Source of the DNA: CAYWKU01 sp964459325
Lineage (GTDB): Bacteria > RBG-13-61-14 > CAYWKU01
NCBI GenBank assembly: GCA_964459325.1
Contig: CAYWKU010000029.1
Span: 1 to 46,076, forward strand
Direction: 5' to 3'
Length of the DNA stretch: 46,076 bases
In this document: positions 38,422-46,076 of the stretch, piece by piece
Layout of the letters: each line of letters begins with the position of its first letter
Numbering within the stretch: position 1 is the stretch's first letter
Position numbers and translations under genes: made by a program
The notes under the pieces: model-generated
Told to the model about the DNA's origin: nothing
Databases searched by the model: none
What the model saw: only the letters and a program-made list of their open reading frames with translations

Positions 38422-40050
38422 ATGGCCGCCAAACACTGGACAAAACCCAAGTACATAATCGTAACAGGCGGGGTGCTCTCCAGCCTCGGCAAGGGCATAG
38501 CCGCCAGCGCCGTGGGGGCGCTTCTGGAAGCGCGAGGGTTAACTATAACCCTCCTCAAACTCGACCCCTACATCAACGTCGACCCCGGCACCATGAGCCC
38601 CTTCCAGCACGGCGAGGTTTTCGTTACCGAGGACGGCTACGAATCCGACCTCGACCTCGGCCATTACGAGCGGTTTACCCATGCCACCATGAGCCGGCTG
38701 AACAACTACACCACCGGCCAGATTTACGACAGCGTCATCAACAAGGAAAGGCGCGGCGAATACCTGGGCGGCACCGTGCAGGTCATTCCTCACATCACCG
38801 ACGAGATAAAAAACTGCGTCAGAAAGGCGGGCAAGGACTTCGACATCTGCATAGTCGAGCTGGGAGGCACCGTCGGCGACATCGAAGGCCAGCCCTTCCT
38901 CGAGGCCGTGCGGCAGATGCGGGTCGAGCTGGGCAGGGAAAACGTATGCTACGTGCACCTGACCCTGGTGCCCTACATACAGGCCGCCAGCGAGCTCAAA
39001 ACCAAGCCCACCCAGCATTCGGTGAAAATGCTGCGGGAAATAGGTATCCAGCCTGACGTGCTGCTGTGCAGGTGCGAGCAGCCCATATCTCACGGGGTCA
39101 AGGAAAAAATAGGCCTGTTCTGCAACATATCGGTGAACGGGGTTATCACCGCCCTCGACGTGGAAAACGTCTACGAGGTACCCATCAGGTATCACCGCGA
39201 AGGCCTCGACGAAAAGCTCCTCAAGGAGCTGGGCATATGGGCGGCAAGCCCCCGGCTGGAAAAATGGGAGGAACTGGTTGAGCGCATCAAGCATCCTTCG
39301 GACGAAGTGAAAATTGCTATCGTGGGCAAGTACGTGCAGTTGATAGAAAGCTACAAAAGCCTCAACGAAGCCCTGGCCCACGGGGGAGTTGCCAACGAGC
39401 TGAAAGTCAACCTGTGCTTCGTGGACGCCGAGGAAATTGAAAAGAACGGCCCCGAGCATGAGCTGGCGGAGGCCGACGGGATACTCATTCCCGGAGGCTT
39501 CGGAGAAAGGGGACACACCGGAAAGGTGCTGGCCGTGAAATACGCCCGTGAAAAGAAAATCCCCATGTTCGGCATTTGCCTCGGTATGCAGATGGCGGTG
39601 GTGGAGTTCGCCAGAAACGTGCTCGGATGCGAAGACGCCGACTCCAGTGAATTCAATCCTGAAACCAATCACCCGGTGATTGACCTGATGGAAAGCCAGA
39701 AGGAAATTACCGACAAGGGCGGCACCATGCGCCTGGGAGCATACCCCTGCAAGCTGGCCGAAGGCAGCCTGTCGCGGAAAGTATACGGCGGAGCGGACAT
39801 GGTGGACGAAAGGCACCGGCACCGCTACGAGTTCAACAACGACTACCGCGACGATTACGAAAAGGCGGGAATGAAGCTGTCGGGAGTCAGCCCCGACGGC
39901 ACACTGGTGGAAATGGTGGAAATATCCGACCACCCTTGGTTCATCGGATGCCAATTCCACCCCGAGTACAAAAGCAGGCCCATGAGGCCGCATCCCCTGT
40001 TCAGGGATTTCATTCGTGCATCATACGAAAACCGCAAGGGTAAAAAGTGA
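38422..40050 (+). CDS. pyrG: CTP synthase
   Basis: 542 residues. Aminates UTP to CTP using glutamine. N-terminal synthetase domain: VTGGVLSSLGKGIAASAVGA (P-loop) and LDPYINVDPGTMSPFQHGEV. C-terminal glutaminase: IPGGFGERG, nucleophile elbow FGICLGMQMAVVEFARN, and catalytic His-Glu in CQFHPEYKSRP. GGAGG lies immediately upstream of the ATG. The next gene, kdsA, starts within its stop codon (GTGA), so translation is coupled; CTP is the cosubstrate of KdsB encoded just upstream. Confidence 0.97.
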   Translation: MAAKHWTKPKYIIVTGGVLSSLGKGIAASAVGALLEARGLTITLLKLDPYINVDPGTMSPFQHGEVFVTEDGYESDLDLGHYERFTHATMSRLNNYTTGQIYDSVINKERRGEYLGGTVQVIPHITDEIKNCVRKAGKDFDICIVELGGTVGDIEGQPFLEAVRQMRVELGRENVCYVHLTLVPYIQAASELKTKPTQHSVKMLREIGIQPDVLLCRCEQPISHGVKEKIGLFCNISVNGVITALDVENVYEVPIRYHREGLDEKLLKELGIWAASPRLEKWEELVERIKHPSDEVKIAIVGKYVQLIESYKSLNEALAHGGVANELKVNLCFVDAEEIEKNGPEHELAEADGILIPGGFGERGHTGKVLAVKYAREKKIPMFGICLGMQMAVVEFARNVLGCEDADSSEFNPETNHPVIDLMESQKEITDKGGTMRLGAYPCKLAEGSLSRKVYGGADMVDERHRHRYEFNNDYRDDYEKAGMKLSGVSPDGTLVEMVEISDHPWFIGCQFHPEYKSRPMRPHPLFRDFIRASYENRKGKK

Positions 40051-40862
40051 CTAAAAGCGTAAAAATCGGAAACGTCCGCATCGGCGGCAAAACGCCGCTG
40101 GTGATAATCGCAGGCCCCTGCGTCATCGAAAGCGAAAAGCTCACCCTCGACGTGGCCCGACGCCTGAAAAAGCTCTCGAAAAGCAAAAACATTCCGCTCA
40201 TATTCAAAGCCAGCTACGATAAAGCCAACCGCTCCAGCATGCACAGTTTCCGGGGACCGGGGTTGGAAAAAGGCCTGGAAATACTTAAGAAAGTAAAGGA
40301 TGAAGTCGGGCTGCCGGTGCTCTCAGACGTTCACTGCCGCCAGGAAGTCGGCCCCGCCGCGAAAGTGCTGGATTGCATCCAGGCGCCGGCTTTTTTATGC
40401 CGCCAGACCGACCTGCTTTACGCAGTAGGCGATACCGGCAAGCCGGTAAACGTGAAAAAGGGCCAGTTCATGTCCCCGGTGGCGATGGCGGGCGTAGTCG
40501 AAAAGATAGAAAGCCGCGGCAACAAAAAGATACTTCTTACCGAGCGGGGCGCGAGCTTCGGCTACTCGAACCTGGTGGTTGACATGCGCAGCCTGGTGAT
40601 AATGCGGGATTTCGGCTACCCGGTGGTCTTCGACGCCACCCATTCTGTGCAATTGCCGGGAGCGCTGGGGGACTCTACCGGCGGCGAGCGGCGATTCGTG
40701 GAGCCGCTTGCGCGGGCCGCCGTTGCCACGGGCGTGGACGCGGTTTTCATGGAGGTTCATCCGAATCCCGATAAAGCGCTGTGCGACGGGCCGAATTCGC
40801 TCCAGTTGGACGACGTGTCTCCCCTGTTAAACAATCTGATAAAAATATCCAAAATCAGGTGA
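40047..40862 (+). CDS. kdsA: 3-deoxy-D-manno-octulosonate 8-phosphate synthase (KdsA)
   Basis: 271 residues, GTG start overlapping the pyrG stop. Condenses phosphoenolpyruvate with arabinose 5-phosphate. Motifs: VIIAGPCVIESEKLTLDVAR, IFKASYDKANRSSMHSFRGP, LPVLSDVHCRQEVGPAAKVL, IQAPAFLCRQTDLL. The N in the KANRSS block, with the Cys/His residues, marks it as a KdsA rather than a DAHP synthase. The Cys in IAGPC suggests the metal-dependent class. Length is typical. Confidence 0.95.
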   Translation: MTKSVKIGNVRIGGKTPLVIIAGPCVIESEKLTLDVARRLKKLSKSKNIPLIFKASYDKANRSSMHSFRGPGLEKGLEILKKVKDEVGLPVLSDVHCRQEVGPAAKVLDCIQAPAFLCRQTDLLYAVGDTGKPVNVKKGQFMSPVAMAGVVEKIESRGNKKILLTERGASFGYSNLVVDMRSLVIMRDFGYPVVFDATHSVQLPGALGDSTGGERRFVEPLARAAVATGVDAVFMEVHPNPDKALCDGPNSLQLDDVSPLLNNLIKISKIR

Positions 40863-40937
40863 AAATTTTCCCAATCCATGCGGCCAACCACCTGGAATCT
40901 TCGGGTTAAGGCAGGGTGACCTCCGACATACAATACT

Positions 40938-42716
40938 TTACCCTTCTTCCGGCGGCACGCCATCTTCATCCCATCCCATAAGCCTGTAATATTCGGCGAG
41001 CATGGCGTCGAGGTTTATCGTAGAGCCGGCGGAGTGGCCTTCCGGCATGGCCTCCTCGATGAAACGCCGGGGCAGCGTGTCGTCCTTTTTGGTAAAACCC
41101 TCGCGCAGGTTGTAGCGCCGCTCGAGTGTGATTATCTCCTTACCCCTCTCTTTGAGTCCATCGGCGGTATACTCCTCCCCCGTCACGGCGGTCAGAAACT
41201 CCGCGATATGCTCCGGCCCCATGCCCAGCCTGCACGTCGAGCATAACCCCACCGAATCGGCGACGGCCATGCTGATTTGGCAATCAATGACCATTTCGGC
41301 CTTCTCCGCCTCCTCCAGCCTTTTCCCGCCGCCTATCTCCGGGCCCATCGTCGGCCCGCGCATGTGGCTGGCGCCTTCGGCGGCGGTGGCGTAATTTAGG
41401 CCAAGCCCCTTGATTCCGCGAGGGTCGTAGGCCGCCAGCCCCAACCCTTTGGAGACCATAGCCAGCTCCGGGCGCCCGAGCCGCTCGGCAAGCTCCGCCG
41501 GGCCGACTCCCAACAGCCGCCCAATTTCGTCCTCCGCCAGCGCACACTTGCGAATCAGCTCGAACGCGGCATCGGATTTGCCGAAGCCGGGAGCCGGCTC
41601 GCGGGCCATGTCCTCCGGCAAAAGGCCCTTCTCCGCCGCCTCCATAATCACCGCCACCACGTGGCCCATCGAGATGGTATCGATGCCCAGGTCGTCGCAA
41701 AGCCGGGTGGCGTAAGCGATGTCGGTGAAGTTATCAAGCCCGATATTCGGCCCCAGCATGGAAAGGCTCTCGAACTCCGGCCCCTCGATTTCGTACTCCT
41801 CGCCGCCGGGAGCGCGGAAGACGCCCACCTTGCCGCACGCTATGGGGCACGAATGGCACGACCGGTGCGCCACCATGACGGTGTTTTCGTAGGCGTTGGC
41901 GTCTATGTCGTCGGCCTTGTCGAAGTATCCCCGCTGGTAGTTATTCACCGGCCAGAAACCCAGCTCGTTGATGGTGGCCACCAGCTCGAGCGTCCCCCAC
42001 CTCCTGCGCACCTGCGCCTTCGGCTCGGCCATCATTCGCGGCCAAGCGGCGCGGGCAAGCTCCTCCAGCTTCACCCGGTCGGCCACCGGTACCCCTCCGC
42101 GGCCTTTCACGACGATGGCTTTGAGGAGTTTCGAGCCCATCAACACTCCCGCGCCGCCGCGACCGAACTCCCTGCCGCGACCCGAGTGGACGGAGGCGAA
42201 CTTCACGCCCCTTTCCCCCGCGGGGCCGATAACCGCCCATTCTATCTCATCCTCGGGCCATTGCCGGACGAGCTTGTCCGTGACCTCCGAAACCTCCCCG
42301 CCCCACAACCCCGATGCGTCAATAATTTCCACGCCTTCCTCGCCGATGACCAGCGTCACCGGCTCGGAGGCTGCGCCTTCTATGATAATCCCGTCCCATC
42401 CGGCATATTTGACGGTCGGGCCGATATGTCCTCCGCAGAGGCTCACGAAGGCGGTACCGGTAAGCGGCGACGTGAACACCGCCGCCACCTTGTTTGTGCC
42501 GGGGGTAAGGGTACCCATCAGGGGGGCGCTGATGATGAAAAGCGGCGCCTCGGGCGAAAGCGGGTCCATGCCGGGGGAGGTGAAGTCGGTCAACAGGCGC
42601 GTGCCCAGGCCCCGGCCCCCGAGCCATTTCCGCCACATGTCCGGCTCGACGGGGTGGCTTTCGGCGCGTCTTTCGGTGAGGTTTACCCGGAGCAGTTTTC
42701 CGTGAGCGCCCTTCAT
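40938..42716 (-). CDS. Aldehyde:ferredoxin oxidoreductase family protein
   Basis: 592 residues from ATG 42716. Family enzymes use a tungsten- or molybdenum-bis-molybdopterin and a 4Fe-4S cluster to oxidise aldehydes to acids with ferredoxin. Visible: N-terminal LLRVNLTERRAES, WLGGRGLGTRLLTDF, the cluster motif SCHSCPIACGKVG (Cys287, Cys290, Cys294), the fourth cysteine in GLCSTCRLG, and GPEFESLSMLGPNIG. Size matches AOR (about 600). It shares TGATG with the upstream ferredoxin gene, its likely electron partner. The open frame continues upstream across the ferredoxin gene but is a shadow. Confidence 0.92.
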   Translation of the reverse strand: MKGAHGKLLRVNLTERRAESHPVEPDMWRKWLGGRGLGTRLLTDFTSPGMDPLSPEAPLFIISAPLMGTLTPGTNKVAAVFTSPLTGTAFVSLCGGHIGPTVKYAGWDGIIIEGAASEPVTLVIGEEGVEIIDASGLWGGEVSEVTDKLVRQWPEDEIEWAVIGPAGERGVKFASVHSGRGREFGRGGAGVLMGSKLLKAIVVKGRGGVPVADRVKLEELARAAWPRMMAEPKAQVRRRWGTLELVATINELGFWPVNNYQRGYFDKADDIDANAYENTVMVAHRSCHSCPIACGKVGVFRAPGGEEYEIEGPEFESLSMLGPNIGLDNFTDIAYATRLCDDLGIDTISMGHVVAVIMEAAEKGLLPEDMAREPAPGFGKSDAAFELIRKCALAEDEIGRLLGVGPAELAERLGRPELAMVSKGLGLAAYDPRGIKGLGLNYATAAEGASHMRGPTMGPEIGGGKRLEEAEKAEMVIDCQISMAVADSVGLCSTCRLGMGPEHIAEFLTAVTGEEYTADGLKERGKEIITLERRYNLREGFTKKDDTLPRRFIEEAMPEGHSAGSTINLDAMLAEYYRLMGWDEDGVPPEEG

Positions 42717-43108
42717 CAATCTTCCTCCAGAACAATCGCTCCGACAGGACAGCCGACGGCGCATATCGGGTCGCCCCCGCACAGGTCGCACATTCTCGCG
42801 ATGTCGCCGTCCATTTCGATGCCCTCGTGCGGGCAGGCTTCGACGCATTCGGCGCAGCCGGTGCAGAGGGGTTCGTCTACGATTACCGCGCCGGTGTCGG
42901 CTTTTACGGAGATGGCTTCGGTGGGGCAGGCGTCCACGCAGTACCGCTCTTCGCACTGGCGGCATACTTCGACCACGTGGCCCCGGAGTGTGTCGCGGGG
43001 TTTTATCCTGATGCGGCTCGAGCGCATCTCGCCGCCCTTGCGGTTGGCGCATGCGAGCACGCATATCCGGCATCCGACACAAGAAGCTTCGTTTACATTA
43101 ATCCGCAT
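42716..43108 (-). CDS. Multi-cluster 4Fe-4S ferredoxin (AOR partner)
   Basis: 130 residues with four cysteine groups: CVGCRICVLAC, CRQCEERYCVDACP, CTGCAECVEACP and CDLCGGDPICAVGCP. The pattern is that of DmsB/HycB-type iron-sulfur subunits that carry up to four cubane clusters. It starts an operon with the AOR family gene and should shuttle electrons between the pterin enzyme and the ferredoxin pool. Length is normal for this group. It is divergent from the GH2 gene by about 220 bp. Confidence 0.9.
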   Translation of the reverse strand: MRINVNEASCVGCRICVLACANRKGGEMRSSRIRIKPRDTLRGHVVEVCRQCEERYCVDACPTEAISVKADTGAVIVDEPLCTGCAECVEACPHEGIEMDGDIARMCDLCGGDPICAVGCPVGAIVLEED

Positions 43109-43330
43109 TCGTTCATTGCCTTCGGCGGATACAGCCGATTTTCAGAGGATATCGGAACTTCATGACGCTCGCGGTTCGCGAAGGTTTGAAGCGAACAGCA
43201 GCATACACAAATTTACCCCCGACGCCGGGGGCTCGCAACTTGAGAAGGACGTAAACCCGAGGATTTTCCAAAGATTCCGGCCAAATGTTGTTGTCCAACC
43301 GCCGGGATATGCAATACTATCTTGGCAATC

Positions 43331-45550
43331 ATGGAAAGGAAGATACAATCGCTGGCCGGCGAGTGGGAGCTGACGCGGGTGGACAAGCGCACCGGACAAC
43401 CCGCCGGGAACCCCATACCGGCAAACGTGCCGGGAGACGTTATAACCGCACTGGTGCGCAACGGTATGCTGGATGAGCCATACCGCGACCTCAACAGCGA
43501 CAAGTGCGCCTGGGTGAACGATTACGACTGGCTCTACCGCACTGAAATTCCCGTCGACAAGGAGTTCTCCCAAAGAAAGTTCCTGCGGTTTTACGGGGTC
43601 GATTACGAGGCGTGGTTCCGGCTGAACGGACACCTGCTGGGCAGCCACGAGGGGATGTTCAGCCGGGCCGTCTTCGAGGTTACCGGCCACCTGGAGACCG
43701 GCAACGAGCTGGAAGTGCTACTGGTGGGCAGGGGGAACGAATTCCGGGAAAGGATGAAGTCGCTCAACCCCATCCTGCGAAACTCGGGGGCGAGGATGAA
43801 GACGATGAAGGCCCAGTACTCCTACGGCTGGGACTTCGCCCCTTCCCTCAAGGGCGCGGGGATATGGGACGACGTATACCTGTACACGACCGGCACTGTA
43901 GTGATGGACGAGTTGTGGATAAGAAGCGACCTGCGGAATGAAGGTTTCGAGGCGGAAATCCATTTCTCCAGCAAAACATCCGGCGAAGGCGAAATGGTAT
44001 GGCGGGTTGAAGGTCTCAATCATTCCGGCCCCGGCGCGGAAGGCGCCGAAAAGGTTCAATTCGTAGCGGGACCGCAAAAGTTCACCATAAAATCCCGGCT
44101 AAAGGACGCGCTGCCATGGGAAGCGTGGGACCTGGGCGAGCCCTACCTGTACCGGCTGAGCGTCGGGTTTTACATCGGGGGAGAGGCCAGCGACGCCATC
44201 AGCGACACCTTCGGTTTTGTCGAGGTGGGCTTTGAAGCCAACCCCAAAGCGCCCAAGGGCTCGCACCCCTGGACTACCGTGATAAACGGCAAGCGGTTGT
44301 ACCTGAGAGGCGTGAACTGGGCGCCCATAGATTCGTTGCCCGGAAGGATGGAGGATAGAAAGTACGAAAAGCTGTTGGGCATGGCCAAAGACATGGGGGC
44401 GAACTTCATAAGGGTGTGGGGCGGCGGATTGCGCGAAAAGCGTATTTTTTACGACACCTGCGATAAACTGGGTTTATTAGTGTGGCAGGAATTCCCCTTC
44501 GCGTGCTCGTTCGCCCGCGGCTATCCCCGCTCGGCCCGATACATCAAGCTGGCCACCCGCGAATGCGCGGAAATTATAAGGCAGCTTCGCAACCACCCGT
44601 CGCTTTTTATGTGGTGCGGCGGCAACGAGCTGAATTATCGAAAGAACTCCCACATCATTAACCTGCTGAAAAACCAGGTGAAAACCCACGACGGCGCCCG
44701 CCGCTTTCATCCCATATCCCCGTACGCGGGCGATTCCCACAACTGGATAGTGTGGCACGGGAAGGGCAACCTCGAAGATTACATCGACGATTCCTCGCCG
44801 CTGGTGAGCGAGTTCGGCCTTCAAGCGGTTCCGGTCCGCGAAACGATGGAAAAGATGCTGAGCGAAAAGCGCCTGTGGCCGCCGCATAAAAAAGCGTGGG
44901 AGCATCACAACATCGAGTGGGCGAAAATGCTCAAGTACTCCCGCTGCATAGACCACGAGGACACGCTGGACGGCTTTATCGACGCCACCCAGCGCATGCA
45001 GGCTCACATATTAAAGACCGCGGTGGAAAGATGGCGGCGCATGAAGTTCATCAAGGGCGGGTTCGGAATATGGCAGCTTAACGAGCCGTGGCCCGGCGTC
45101 TGCTGGAGCGTCATAGATTATTACTGCCGCCCGAAGGCCGCTTACGAGGCGCTCAAGATGAGCATGGCGCCGCTGGCGGTGGCGCTTTTCTACCGGCAGG
45201 GGGACTGGATACCGGGGGACGTTCTGCATTACGACATCGCGGTGATAAACGACTACCACCGGCCCTTCCACGGCCTCGTCGCCCGGGTCTACGCGGGAGA
45301 CAAGGAGCTGGAGTCGGCAAGGTTCGAGGCCCGCCCGAACTCGGTGACCGCATCCGAGGACCACGAGTTATTGCTGGCTAAGGAGAGCGATTTGTTGCTT
45401 AAAGTGGAGCTTGCCGACGCCGAGGGGCGGGTTCTGGCCCGCAACGAGCACGACCTGAAGCTTTTCGACCCCGACCGGGCGCCTTTTTTCAGGCGAGCGG
45501 CGGATAAGCTCTTCTGGAAATGGCTAACCCGCGAGCCGCCGGAGGAGTGA
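43331..45550 (+). CDS. Glycoside hydrolase family 2, beta-mannosidase-like
   Basis: 739 residues from ATG 43331 (a TTG at 43322 is possible; neither has a strong ribosome site). No signal peptide, so it probably acts inside the cell on imported oligosaccharides. Domain order: N-terminal jelly roll (LAGEWELTRVDKRTG ... WLYRTEIPV), Ig-like domain, TIM barrel. Catalytic acid/base Asn432-Glu433 in MWCGGNELNYR; nucleophile Glu494 in LVSEFGLQA. RLYLRGVNWAPIDSLPGR and IRVWGGG are mannosidase-type markers. It is the only carbohydrate-degrading gene here, followed by a tandem palindrome array. Confidence 0.88.
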   Translation: MERKIQSLAGEWELTRVDKRTGQPAGNPIPANVPGDVITALVRNGMLDEPYRDLNSDKCAWVNDYDWLYRTEIPVDKEFSQRKFLRFYGVDYEAWFRLNGHLLGSHEGMFSRAVFEVTGHLETGNELEVLLVGRGNEFRERMKSLNPILRNSGARMKTMKAQYSYGWDFAPSLKGAGIWDDVYLYTTGTVVMDELWIRSDLRNEGFEAEIHFSSKTSGEGEMVWRVEGLNHSGPGAEGAEKVQFVAGPQKFTIKSRLKDALPWEAWDLGEPYLYRLSVGFYIGGEASDAISDTFGFVEVGFEANPKAPKGSHPWTTVINGKRLYLRGVNWAPIDSLPGRMEDRKYEKLLGMAKDMGANFIRVWGGGLREKRIFYDTCDKLGLLVWQEFPFACSFARGYPRSARYIKLATRECAEIIRQLRNHPSLFMWCGGNELNYRKNSHIINLLKNQVKTHDGARRFHPISPYAGDSHNWIVWHGKGNLEDYIDDSSPLVSEFGLQAVPVRETMEKMLSEKRLWPPHKKAWEHHNIEWAKMLKYSRCIDHEDTLDGFIDATQRMQAHILKTAVERWRRMKFIKGGFGIWQLNEPWPGVCWSVIDYYCRPKAAYEALKMSMAPLAVALFYRQGDWIPGDVLHYDIAVINDYHRPFHGLVARVYAGDKELESARFEARPNSVTASEDHELLLAKESDLLLKVELADAEGRVLARNEHDLKLFDPDRAPFFRRAADKLFWKWLTREPPEE

Positions 45551-45581
45551 GTGTATTCATTACCGGCTTGGATTTTGGAGG

Positions 45582-46076
45582 TGATAGCCCACACAACTTG
45601 CTTGTGTGGGTGAGCTTTAGCTCACGGGAAATGGTGCTGGCAGAGTACCTGTAGACACAAAGGCGTCTGCCCACATAACAAGTTATGTGGGCCATCGGAG
45701 GTCGAGGGGCCTTGGATTTTGGAAGTGATAGTGGGTGAGCTTTAGCTCACGGGAAATGGTGCTGGCAGAGTACCTGCAGACACGAAGGTGTCTGCCCACA
45801 TAACAAGTTATGTGGGCTATCGGAGGTCGAGGGGCCTTGGATTTTGGAAGTGATAGTGGGTGAGCTTTAGCTCACGGGAAATGGTGCTGGCAGAGTACCT
45901 GCAGACACAAAGGTGTCTGCCCACATAACAAGTTATGTGGGCCATCGGCGGGCCTTTTGTTCTCGGATTGATAGCCCACACAACTTGCTTGTGTGGGTGA
46001 GCTTTAGCTCACGGGAAATAATGCTGGCAGAGTACCTGCAGACACAAAGGTGTCTGCCCACATAACAAGTTATGTG
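45582..46076. repeat. Tandem array of four-hairpin repeat units (runs off the window)
   Basis: Units start at 45582, 45726, 45851 and 45969 with TGATAG; lengths 144, 125 and 118 bp, the last incomplete. A full unit has four stem-loops: CCCACACAACTTGCTTGTGTGGG type, GTGAGCTTTAGCTCAC, AGACACAAAGGTGTCT and CCCACATAACAAGTTATGTGGG type. Units 2 and 3 lack the first hairpin precisely. The first two hairpins also occur alone at 29634-29683. No coding potential is seen. Confidence 0.85.

Noticed and set aside
38539..39993. 484-codon open frame on the minus strand
   Set aside because: It lies antisense to pyrG, whose family motifs are unmistakable. Similar long antisense frames opposite mnmG (3216-4109), the AOR gene (41661-43373) and the lipocalin-like gene (22558-23142) are composition-driven shadows.
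45582..46076. CRISPR array
   Set aside because: Units are 118-144 bp, almost entirely repeat, with no unique spacers of about 30-40 bp and no cas genes.
1..46076. tRNA or rRNA genes
   Set aside because: I looked in the intergenic gaps for T-arm-like GGTTCGAATCC segments and rRNA-like blocks and saw none; a covariance-model scan would settle this.

Overview
The window is chromosomal DNA of a diderm (outer-membrane-bearing) bacterium of moderate to high G+C. Evidence for the envelope type is kdsA and kdsB (Kdo synthesis), an rfaE2-type heptose adenylyltransferase, a large AsmA-like protein and many lipoprotein signals. I cannot place it in a named phylum from sequence alone. The unusual gene neighbourhoods and the dense short palindromic repeats suggest an uncultivated lineage. 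It lies at the replication origin: dnaA (7328-8692) and dnaN (9018-10130) flank a 325-bp segment with two perfect DnaA boxes, a TAG-trio tract and an AT-rich stretch. parS-like sites lie in mnmG (3165), just upstream of mnmG (4785) and, more distantly, at 22832. parAB and rsmG are not in the window.

Layout. 1-2.7 kb: polyprenyl synthetase, a palindrome cluster, then a ferritin-like gene followed by a peroxiredoxin whose catalytic cysteine codon is an in-frame UGA with a bacterial SECIS-like hairpin 17 nt downstream, so a selenoprotein. 2.8-7 kb: mnmG, a small hypothetical, a transposase relic with its repeats, a membrane metallopeptidase-like protein and a YggU-family gene. 7-13.4 kb: origin, dnaA, dnaN, AsmA-like gene. 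13.4-15.5 kb: rfaE2 followed by two toxin-antitoxin pairs (DUF4258/YgiT-type and BrnT/BrnA), each closed by another copy of the 3' end of rfaE2. 15.6-20.2 kb: two ECF sigma/anti-sigma pairs enclosing a zinc-ribbon protein and two lipoproteins. 20.3-22 kb: an AT-richer ImmA-like/DUF4411 pair. 22-28 kb: lipocalin-like protein, enoyl-CoA hydratase family protein, radical SAM protein, ceramidase-like lipoprotein, MFS transporter. 28-34 kb: citrate synthase, then a response regulator / FHA-GAF histidine kinase / lipoprotein operon on the minus strand and a REC-GGDEF diguanylate cyclase. 34-41 kb: B12-type radical SAM protein, a phased palindrome array, thrB, then kdsB, pyrG, kdsA. 41-46 kb: ferredoxin plus aldehyde:ferredoxin oxidoreductase family gene, a GH2 beta-mannosidase-like gene and a tandem array of four-hairpin repeats that runs off the end.

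The most notable points are the selenocysteine peroxiredoxin without the usual resolving cysteine, cotranscribed with a small ferritin; the serial toxin-antitoxin cassettes bounded by duplicated rfaE2 3' ends; two intergenic elements whose inverted repeats interleave in pseudoknot order; a structured intergenic element at 32586-32694; and a set of palindromes phased at 20 bp upstream of thrB. Several families of short palindromic repeats, one of them next to a REP-associated tyrosine transposase relic, fill most long intergenic gaps. No tRNA, rRNA or CRISPR array was seen.
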